A DNA stretch of 12,972 nucleotides, taken from positions 891,344 to 904,315 of the forward strand of contig NW_004440189.1 in assembly GCF_000330505.1 (NCBI RefSeq), read 5' to 3'. Made by a program: the position numbers and the translations under genes. The notes under the pieces are model-generated. The model was given only the letters and a program-made list of their open reading frames with translations. It was not told the DNA's origin and searched no databases. This DNA comes from Entamoeba invadens IP1 (Eukaryota; Evosea; Mastigamoebida; Endamoebidae). Shown one piece after another: positions 6,837 through 12,972 of this stretch (position 1 is its first letter; every line of letters begins with the position of its first letter).

Positions 6837-7854
6837 TGATTTTCATCACTACATGGAGAGGTTATCAGTAACCCCTTCACTTGGATATCAGAGCATGCTG
6901 TGGAAGTTTGAAAAAAGAGTCCCGTATACACCTTTAATTCCAAGCGTCAACCACATTGGTCGAAGACTAAACATCGAAATCTTGCAAGAAATGGAAGTAA
7001 GTGGAGTTGTTGACGACTTCTACTTGAACTGCATCGACATAACCTATAAAGGGGTGTGCGTGGGTTTGGGAAACGTCATATTTCGTGTCGATAACGAAAC
7101 AAATGAGGTACAGAAAATATTGAGAGGAGATGGTGTTATTTCAAACGTGTCGTGCAGAGGAAACCATGTCTTAGTTGGGTTCTGTGATGGTAGTATAACG
7201 GTAATCGATATGACAACAAATTCGGTTACATCATCCGAACCGCACAGCGACAGAGTTGGGAGAATGGTCGAACTTGAGAACCAAACAGTCATGAGTGGAA
7301 GCGCTGACGGGAGTATCTGTGTCACAGACCCGAGGGAGGGAATGAAACCGACGTGGCAATTTGTTATTGGAAGCGAAGTGTGTGGACTAGACGTGAACGA
7401 ACCTTATGTTTGTGTGGGAACAAGCAATCACTCTCTTGACATTATCGACCTGAGGTTCCCAAAACACTTCCTATACACGAATCAATCGCACAAGTCGGCG
7501 GTAAAGGCAGTTGTATTTGAACCATCAAGAACAAGTGTTATTTTCAGTGGTGGTGGAAGAAAAGATTTGTCGGTTCAGCGTTGGAACGTTATCACGAATG
7601 AAAGGTGTATTGTTGATGTTAAAAACCCTGTTGTTGGTATTGGATTTTACGAAGGCTACATCATCGGCTTTGTTGGAGCTCCTCAAAATGGTGTCGTTGT
7701 TCTTGATGATAAAATGGTGGTGTTGGAGAAACGGAGCGGGCATACCAAACGGATAGTTGCAGCGAGTAGAATTGGAAATGGTGGTGTGTGTGCAACCCTT
7801 GGATCAGATTGTTTTGTTAATATATGGCATTTGTTCTGCTTTTGTTTGTTTTAA
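6829..7854 (+). CDS. Cdc20/Cdh1 (Fizzy) family APC/C-activator-like WD40 protein
   Basis: Proteins of this family bind substrates and switch on the anaphase-promoting complex ubiquitin ligase. The 341-residue product has the family's seven-bladed propeller: VDDFYLNCID (61-70, matches the DDFYLN block just before the first blade), VGLGN (78-82), HSDRVGRM (139-146), SGSADGSICVTDPR (156-169), SEVCGLDV (182-189), HKSAVKAVVFEP (221-232), FSGGGRKDLSVQRWN (239-253), and a last blade ending in NIWH (331-334). These block sequences are specific to Cdc20/Cdh1 rather than generic WD40. It is divergent: I see no DRYIPxR-type C-box in the first 40 residues, and the C-terminus is FCFCLF from a T-rich stretch instead of Ile-Arg. 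An in-frame stop at 6790, with no ATG before 6829, supports the start unless a 5' exon was missed. A 3' intron is possible. Confidence 0.83.
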   Translation: MNSDFHHYMERLSVTPSLGYQSMLWKFEKRVPYTPLIPSVNHIGRRLNIEILQEMEVSGVVDDFYLNCIDITYKGVCVGLGNVIFRVDNETNEVQKILRGDGVISNVSCRGNHVLVGFCDGSITVIDMTTNSVTSSEPHSDRVGRMVELENQTVMSGSADGSICVTDPREGMKPTWQFVIGSEVCGLDVNEPYVCVGTSNHSLDIIDLRFPKHFLYTNQSHKSAVKAVVFEPSRTSVIFSGGGRKDLSVQRWNVITNERCIVDVKNPVVGIGFYEGYIIGFVGAPQNGVVVLDDKMVVLEKRSGHTKRIVAASRIGNGGVCATLGSDCFVNIWHLFCFCLF

Positions 7855-8287
7855 ATTTTTTGTTTTTCTGTAGTGATTGTCCAATCAACATAAGACAAAA
7901 CAAACACATCGAATAATTCGAAATCAAATCCATTAGTTGGTATTCCAAATGGAATGTACAAAATGCACAATAAAAGTTACAATTCCACAAATAAGTTGTC
8001 TTGTTTTTTCTCGATTTGTTAAATAAGATGGAGAATTATTCAGTTTTTTAATGTAATTTATTTGAGATTCAATCGACACAAAAGTTCACAATTTGTTTTA
8101 AACAATAAACAGAGTCAATTGAAAGTCCACATATAGTCGGTTTTTATTAGAAACTATTTAGTTTATTAAAAAACATAACAATAACAAATAAAACAAAAAG
8201 AAATGGTTTTAATAACGAAGGTTTTAACATAATGATAGTATCAAGGTTATCACAAAATTCAGAAAAAGAACAAGTAAAACCAAAGCG
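7855..8287. other. Intergenic spacer upstream of pyridoxal kinase
   Basis: A 433-bp T-rich then A-rich stretch with no supported gene. The beginning (7844-7873) is a T-rich run containing GTTTGT and ending CTGTAG, which could be the 3' end of the upstream transcript or part of an unrecognised intron. A short 25-codon frame at 7949-8026 is most likely chance. The last 100 bases, rich in A and leading to the ATG, should contain the pyridoxal kinase promoter. Confidence 0.6.
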
Positions 8288-9130
8288 ATGTCGAACGAAG
8301 TGATGTGCATCAGCTCTTATGTATGCTCTGGTTTTGTCGGAAACCGTTGTGGGATGATAATATTAGACCACTTCCAGATCCAGGGCATTTTTGTGTTGAC
8401 CACACACTTTTCAAATCACACACAATACAAGCACTTGGGTGGAAGTTGTATGCTTGAAGCAGACATTAAGTCGATTTTTGAGGCAACCAGCGCAAACTCG
8501 TTAGACAAAGATATGAAGTATATCATCACTGGTTATTTCCCGTCATCTGCTTTAGTCGACATTACCATCGAGAAGGTGAAAGAATACAAACAGAAAGGAA
8601 TTTTCTTCCTTTGTGATCCAATTTTGGGGGATGACGGTCGACTGTACACAAAACCGGAAGTGAAGGAATCAATGAAGAAACTTGTTTTATACGCAGACTT
8701 AATAACACCAAATGCGACAGAGTTAGAGTGTTTGTCTGACCAAAAAGTGAATTCAGTGAACGACGCTTTACAGGCGTGTTCCGTATTACACAACAAAGGT
8801 GTTAAGACCATCATCGTCACTTCAATCAACGATGGCGATGACATCATTCTGTTGTGTAGCTTCTACAAACAAACAGACGTCAACAAAAACTTCAAAGTGA
8901 AGATCCACCGACTCAAAGGCTTTTTCACAGGCGTTGGCGATACGTTCACATACACCCTTTTTGCTTGGATCAAGCAAGGTGTCCCCATTCCAAACGCAGT
9001 TAACAGAACTATTTCTACTCTCCAGACTATCATCAAAAACACCACCGGTACTGACGAGATCAACTTGATTCACTCAACGCAGTTCCTCAAGAGCACTGAC
9101 GAGCTTTTCACTCTTGAATATTTGAATTGA
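8288..9130 (+). CDS. Pyridoxal kinase (PdxK/PdxY-type)
   Basis: A cytosolic ATP-dependent kinase that phosphorylates pyridoxal, pyridoxine and pyridoxamine to supply pyridoxal phosphate for transaminases and cysteine-metabolism enzymes. The 280-residue product has the ribokinase-like features of the family: SSYVCSGFVGNR at 9-20 (substrate-side Ser and the GYVGN-like motif), THFSNHTQY at 39-47, TGYFPSS at 81-87, CDPILGDDGRLY at 109-120, ITPNATELECL at 139-149, a (V/I)VTS segment at 177-179, and FTGVGDTF at 213-220. Asp218 there is the expected catalytic base; the family usually has GTGD, so Val replaces Thr. Length lies between the bacterial (about 285) and human (312) enzymes. No intron is needed. 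The next gene, RPS5, starts 181 bp downstream and is unrelated in function. Confidence 0.95.
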   Translation: MSNEVMCISSYVCSGFVGNRCGMIILDHFQIQGIFVLTTHFSNHTQYKHLGGSCMLEADIKSIFEATSANSLDKDMKYIITGYFPSSALVDITIEKVKEYKQKGIFFLCDPILGDDGRLYTKPEVKESMKKLVLYADLITPNATELECLSDQKVNSVNDALQACSVLHNKGVKTIIVTSINDGDDIILLCSFYKQTDVNKNFKVKIHRLKGFFTGVGDTFTYTLFAWIKQGVPIPNAVNRTISTLQTIIKNTTGTDEINLIHSTQFLKSTDELFTLEYLN

Positions 9131-9288
9131 ATTTTAATTTAAATGTAGTTTATTAATAGTAAAATATAGAAAATGTTATTCATTTCCCACTAAAACATGC
9201 AAAGAACTTGAATAAAAAACAGAAGAGAATTGAATAGTAAAGTCAAGTAAACATATAGTAAAATTGCTAACTCGAAAAGAAAGAGGGG

Positions 9289-9296
9289 AAACCCTA
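9289..9296 (+). promoter_or_regulatory. AAACCCTA motif (telo-box-like) before RPS5
   Basis: The octamer AAACCCTA lies 15 nt before the RPS5 ATG. Its exact reverse complement lies before the RPL9 gene (10242-10249). AAACCCTA is the telo-box known from plant ribosomal protein promoters. A similar role in Entamoeba is only inferred from this pairing. Confidence 0.35.
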
Positions 9297-9311
9297 GAAA
9301 CAAAGAAAGTA

Positions 9312-9980
9312 ATGGCCGAAGCACAGCAAGTCCAACAAGCTCCCGCCGTTGAGCAAGTCGTTGCCCCCGTTGCCGTCGAAGTAGCCCCAGCCGCTAAAGG
9401 CTTTTCTCCACGTTTGTTCAATAAGTGGAACTACGATGAAGTCCATGTCCCCGACATGTCTTTGGTCGACTTAATGGCGATCAACACAAAGTCAAAGTAT
9501 AAAGTCTTTTTGCCCCACACCGCTGGAAGATATGCCGTCAGACCATTCAGAAAAGTCCAATGCCCAATTGTTGAGAGACTTGTCTGCTGCTTAATGCAAC
9601 ACGGAAGAAACTCGGGAAAGAAATTGTTGGCCATGAGAGTCGTTGAAGAGGCGTTCGATATCATCCACTTGCTCACTGAACAGAACCCAATTCAAGTCTT
9701 GGTCGAGGCTATTTGCAACGCTTCCCCATGCGAAGATTCAACTCGTGTCGGTACCGGTGGAAACGCTAAGAGACAAGCCGTCGATGTCTCCCCAATGAGA
9801 AGAGTCAACCAAGCTCTTTACTTGATGACTATGGGGTGCAGAACTGCTGCTTTCAGAAACTCAAAGACTCTCGCTGAGTGCCTTGCTGATGAACTCGTCA
9901 ACGCTTCGAAGAAAAACACCGCCTCATTCGCTATGAAGAAGAAAGAAGATATGGAACGTGTTGCTAAGTCTAACAGATAA
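9312..9980 (+). CDS. RPS5: 40S ribosomal protein S5 (uS7)
   Basis: A component of the 40S subunit head that lies near the mRNA exit and E site and contacts 18S rRNA. The 222-residue product is a clear uS7: [10 protein letters not shown] at the start of the conserved part, the long [28 protein letters not shown] block, [11 protein letters not shown], and [37 protein letters not shown] split over the middle, then [13 protein letters not shown] and the C-terminal [12 protein letters not shown]. It differs from the 204-residue human protein mainly by an Ala/Val/Pro-rich N-terminal extension of about 35 residues. The start is the ATG at 9312; a frame from a TTG at 9264 would add 16 residues but is not credible. 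Strongly expressed-gene codon choice (many C-ending codons) fits a ribosomal protein. Confidence 0.97.
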   Translation: MAEAQQVQQAPAVEQVVAPVAVEVAPAAKGFSPRLFNKWNYDEVHVPDMSLVDLMAINTKSKYKVFLPHTAGRYAVRPFRKVQCPIVERLVCCLMQHGRNSGKKLLAMRVVEEAFDIIHLLTEQNPIQVLVEAICNASPCEDSTRVGTGGNAKRQAVDVSPMRRVNQALYLMTMGCRTAAFRNSKTLAECLADELVNASKKNTASFAMKKKEDMERVAKSNR

Positions 9981-10241
9981 ACGGTCATTGATTATTGGTG
10001 TGATTTGGTTCTCTGTACTAGTTATTTTTTATTAAAATATTATAATTATTAATACAATTTATTGTTTTTGTTTTGTGGTGTAGGGCTTCTGAATGGTTTT
10101 TCATAATTTGGATATAGTACATCTCCCACGAAAAACAACTATTAAGTAATAGTAACTTAATAATAAAAACAATTCTACATGACAGCAAGGAAAAGAAAAG
10201 TTAATAGTTAAAAGAATAGTAAAAAAGAAAGGAAAGGGTTA

Positions 10242-10249
10242 TAGGGTTT
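10242..10249 (-). promoter_or_regulatory. TAGGGTTT motif (telo-box-like, reverse orientation) before RPL9
   Basis: TAGGGTTT lies 33 nt before the RPL9 ATG and is the exact reverse complement of the octamer before RPS5. A near copy (AAAGGGTTAT) directly precedes it. It is probably a shared ribosomal protein promoter motif, but this rests on two genes only. Confidence 0.35.
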
Positions 10250-10253
10250 GAAG

Positions 10254-10261
10254 GTGAACTG
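10254..10261 (+). promoter_or_regulatory. GAAC-like core promoter element of RPL9
   Basis: GTGAACTG lies 21 nt before the ATG. The Entamoeba core promoter GAAC element has the form (A/T)ATGAACT; this site matches the TGAACT core. The position between TATA-like sequence and start is allowed, as the element is variable in location. One short match is weak evidence. Confidence 0.3.
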
Positions 10262-10282
10262 ATCCGACAATCCTCGAGGTAG

Positions 10283-10870
10283 ATGCCAAAGTTGTTGAAG
10301 AAGACCGAGCACGTAGAGATTCCATCGAACGTCGAATTGACGATCAAACAGAAGGAGGTCACCGTGAAGGGCCCAAGAGGAGAGTTGAAGAAGAAGTTCA
10401 ACCACCCAAAAATCGACGTGTACAAGAGCAAGGCATCATTGAAGAGAGACACCCCAGTGGTTGATGTTGTTGTCGTTGATATGTGGTATGCTACTAAGAG
10501 AGACGCTGCTGTAGTTAGAACTGTTGCTACTTTGATTCAGAACATGATTATTGGTGTTACTAAGGGTTACAGATATAAGATGAGAGTCGTATATGCCCAC
10601 TTCCCGGTCAATCTTGTCATTGCTGATGACAAGAAGTCGATCATCGTCCAAAACTTCGTTGGTGAAAAGAGAGCCAGAAACGTCCATATGTACGAAGGTG
10701 TCACTATCGAAAAGCTCGGAAAGGACGAAATCTGCTTGGAAGGAAACGACGTCCAAGCCGTCTCACAATCTGCTGCCAACCTCCACCAAGCTAACCAAGT
10801 CAAGAATAAGGATATTAGACAGTTCCTTGATGGTATCTACGTGTCTGAAAAATGTCTCATCGATGCTTAA
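10283..10870 (+). CDS. RPL9: 60S ribosomal protein L9 (uL6)
   Basis: A component of the 60S subunit near the sarcin-ricin loop and GTPase-associated centre. The 195-residue product matches uL6 throughout: IPSNVELTIKQKEVTVKGPRG near the start, FNHPKIDV, the RDAAVVRTVATLIQNMIIGVTKGYRYKMR block, VYAHFPVNLVI, VQNFVGEKRARNV, EICLEGNDVQAVSQSAANLHQ, and the hallmark KNKDIRQFLDGIYVSEK near the C-terminus. Human RPL9 has 192 residues, so the length is normal. The ATG at 10283 is the only sensible start. There is no intron and no break. Codons favour C-ending forms in the second half, as in RPS5. It follows RPS5 in the same direction but as a separate transcription unit 302 bp away. Confidence 0.97.
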   Translation: MPKLLKKTEHVEIPSNVELTIKQKEVTVKGPRGELKKKFNHPKIDVYKSKASLKRDTPVVDVVVVDMWYATKRDAAVVRTVATLIQNMIIGVTKGYRYKMRVVYAHFPVNLVIADDKKSIIVQNFVGEKRARNVHMYEGVTIEKLGKDEICLEGNDVQAVSQSAANLHQANQVKNKDIRQFLDGIYVSEKCLIDA

Positions 10871-11146
10871 TTCCGAGGATTTATTGTTGCTCTTTATGTT
10901 TCTTTTTTAGGGTTTTTTGATTGGTCTTAATACTTTTATATGCTTGTATATTATATCTATTATATATGTATTCAATTATATACATTAATAGTAATATAAT
11001 ATCTTATATATATCATATATAATTGATATATACATTAATATTATAATAATATATGATTAATAATTATAATAACATTTTATTACAAATGTTATTAGATTTA
11101 TTAGTTTGGCGAAGCTCAATTGTGACTGAAAAATGTTATACAAGAA
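10871..11146. other. Very A/T-rich spacer with short direct repeats
   Basis: After the T-rich RPL9 3' end (about 10871-10930) the sequence is almost pure A/T to 11095. A 14-bp direct repeat TATATACATTAATA occurs at 10977-10990 and 11027-11040, exactly 50 bp apart. No gene is supported on either strand. Confidence 0.7.
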
Positions 11147-12972
11147 ATGTCGAGGAAAGACGCAAGAGACGACTTCACGCGAAGAATGGAGGAAGAGAAT
11201 ACACGACAAAAGAAAAAGAAGAACTTTGGGTCGCGGGATGCAAAGATTTTACTCCAACAAGACCCCCTTCAAGACACCAACCTTGAGAATACTACCGATG
11301 AAACCTCTTCCTATTCTGAAGTTGGCAAAAATTTAAGTTCTGAAGAAGAAGACCCGAATTATAAGGACACGACTACTATGTTCTTGGACCCAAAAGAAGT
11401 CTTTAAAAACGAATCTTTGTGTGCGGGACCACAATTAAATGACCCAATTGTACCATTTAATATTGACACTCCACTCGCAACGACCGACATCACACAAATC
11501 AAAATGCGAAGAAGATTTGACCAATTGGACGATTTAAGCACAAGCAAACAAAAAGTAATCAAATTTGATCCCAATGAAATCGCGATTAAAAACGCATTTT
11601 TAGACATATTTGGTAACGACTGGAAGACCAGACAAATGTCGCGATTTGTCGACGATTTGCAAAATGCCACAAACACCATTTTGAAGACTACACGCGAGAT
11701 CAGAGGAGACGCCACTTATGTTTTGCCTGTTATTGGCATCTCTTCGTCGTCAGTTGATTACACGTCTTTCTTCAAAAAACTGTTAAGTGGAAATGGCGCG
11801 CTTTTTGGAACAAGTCCAGACGTGAAAAACTGTTGTGAGAATGTGCTGTACATCGTTGACTCCCCACAAGATGACAACGTCTCGATAGTTGAGAATCTTT
11901 GGAGAGATTCCGAAGACACAACGCGGACATTGTTAGTTGTTCCAAGTTTGTTTTACTTCATATAACTCTATCTATTAACACAGTAGTTGCAGAGACTGTA
12001 TTGGAAGCAAAAGAGATGTTACTTGGACTTCGATGTCCCGAGGTCTTAATGACTCCGATAATACTAGATTTAAATATGTACGTTGAGACTTGCGAAGATG
12101 TGTTACTTGAAGATATGAAGAGTGGAGTGTTACCGATAATCCATCCATTCATAGTCGCAAAAGGCATTATGTATTTCAGAGACTTTCACCAGTCGTTCAT
12201 CTTGTTTTTAGACTTTTTGATATCACATGTGGAACACTCAGTGATCTTATCGCATCCCTCTCTGATCATTCCAAATTTTTTTGAGGGGGTTCTAAGCGAG
12301 AAAGAGGGGGAATATGTCGAGGAGTATTACCAACTCTTCATCTTGTTTTTCGGACAACTGCTCACGTCGCTTCAAGTGTTTATGTTTGTTCAATACAAAG
12401 TGATGTATCATCCATATTCAGCCCTATTAAAGTACATGGACATTGGGAAGAAAATCGACGAATTTGCGTTTCCAACGAAGTTTGAGGGGATTACACCTAA
12501 TAAATACTCAGATGAGAAATTGCTTCAAATTGTGAGTTCTATTAATGAAACACCTTCAAGTGAGAGTTTTAAAGGACTTGTAGAATATATTGCAAATGTC
12601 TTTGGTGGTATTGTGATGTTACACGACGAGTACGCCGAAATGATGGAATTGGCTTGTGTGTCGACAGAACTTGACTTTGAAGTCAAATCAATTTTTGAAA
12701 TTATTAGGAAAAACAAGAAGAAACAAGAACGTGTGGATTTAAGGCAGTATGAGGCACTCTTAGAAAAAGCAAGTAAAAACCGAATCACTACAGAGGAAGC
12801 ACTGGAGGTGATAGCAACTTCGGGACTGTCGGCATACGCCGGCAATGCGCTGGAAGGAGAAAATGAAGGGGTACATGTCACTAAGAACCACATCAACATT
12901 TTAAAGCAATTTATAACATTCAACATCTTCAGCTATAGTGGAAAGTCGCTTTCTTCTAATGAAAAGTATTTC
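11147..12972 (+). CDS. Large unrecognised helical protein, spliced, running off the window
   Basis: I do not recognise this protein. Model: exon 1 at 11147-11945 and exon 2 from 11987 to the window end, 595 codons without a stop. The first about 130 residues are hydrophilic, rich in Lys, Arg, Glu, Asp, Ser and Thr, and probably disordered, with a basic patch RQKKKK near residue 20 and an acidic SSEEEDP stretch near 65. The rest looks mainly alpha-helical with amphipathic and hydrophobic stretches (for example around 12181-12240 and 12340-12400) but no clear signal peptide or consistent membrane helices. No catalytic motif was found. A helical-repeat scaffold is one possibility. The start is the first ATG of the long frame; A/T-rich DNA lies upstream. 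The 3' end is outside the window. Confidence 0.82.
11946..11986 (+). other. Intron of the large unknown gene (41 nt)
   Basis: It begins GTTTGTTTTA, an exact Entamoeba donor, and ends ACACAGTAG. It splits a codon after its first base, and the acceptor restores the frame that then stays open for the remaining 986 bases. An alternative acceptor three bases earlier (CAG at 11981-11983) also keeps the frame and would add one residue. Unspliced, the frame stops at 11965. Confidence 0.87.

Larger units (their letters stand above)
9981..10282. other. Spacer between RPS5 and RPL9
   Basis: 302 bp without a coding frame. The first half is T/A-rich and should hold the RPS5 polyadenylation region. The second half becomes A/G-rich (10190-10240) and carries the RPL9 promoter, including TAGGGTTT at 10242-10249 and GTGAACTG near 10254-10261, which resembles the Entamoeba GAAC element. 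Confidence 0.55.

Noticed and set aside
7949..8026. 25-codon frame with a CxxC motif in the spacer before pyridoxal kinase
   Set aside because: Too short, no conservation evidence, and frames of this size are expected by chance.
9264..9311. N-terminal extension of RPS5 from 9264
   Set aside because: It begins with TTG, and the added residues have no counterpart in uS7 proteins. ATG at 9312 is natural.
10931..11095. Short palindromes and TA runs downstream of RPL9 as a mobile element remnant
   Set aside because: The sequence is low-complexity A/T, where such pairings arise readily. No terminal repeat pair or target duplication could be defined.
12525..12926. 133-residue minus-strand frame
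   Set aside because: It is the shadow of the open plus-strand exon of the large unknown gene. The plus strand stays open across the whole region.

Overview
The window looks like nuclear DNA from an Entamoeba species (an intestinal amoeba). Three things point there. Spacers are extremely A/T-rich while coding regions are less so. Genes are packed tightly, with a few very short introns that begin GTTTGT or a close variant and end TAG. One secreted protein carries tandem six-cysteine chitin-binding domains of the Jacob cyst-wall lectin type, which are characteristic of this genus. The moderate coding G/C would fit a species such as E. invadens better than E. histolytica, but I cannot fix the species from sequence alone. 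No mobile element, CRISPR array, tRNA or rRNA gene was seen.

Layout, left to right: an A/T-rich spacer (1-648) with a cluster of small inverted repeats near its right end; phosphatidylinositol synthase (649-1336, +, one 43-nt intron); a Jacob-like chitin-binding lectin (1633-2892, +); an RBBP4/MSI1-type histone-binding WD40 protein (3239-4411, +, one 102-nt intron); a small cysteine-free secreted protein of unknown function (4610-5209, +); then, on the minus strand, a TRAPPC6/Trs33 trafficking subunit (5251-5742) and a Bud32/PRPK kinase (5852-6620, one 85-nt intron). Divergent from Bud32 is a Cdc20/Cdh1-family WD40 protein (6829-7854, +). Next come pyridoxal kinase (8288-9130, +), ribosomal protein S5/uS7 (9312-9980, +), ribosomal protein L9/uL6 (10283-10870, +), and a large unrecognised helical protein (11147 to beyond 12972, +, one 41-nt intron).

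Most genes are housekeeping and unrelated to each other (lipid synthesis, chromatin, vesicle tethering, tRNA modification, cell cycle, vitamin B6, translation). There is no operon-like functional grouping. The most lineage-specific items are the Jacob-like lectin, the cysteine-free secreted protein and the large unknown protein. Four reading frames that look truncated or start oddly are explained by introns. In each case the splice phase fits, and in three of them the spliced protein regains conserved family residues. The cell-cycle WD40 protein remains puzzling: it lacks a visible C-box and a terminal Ile-Arg tail, and has an overlapping upstream reading frame.
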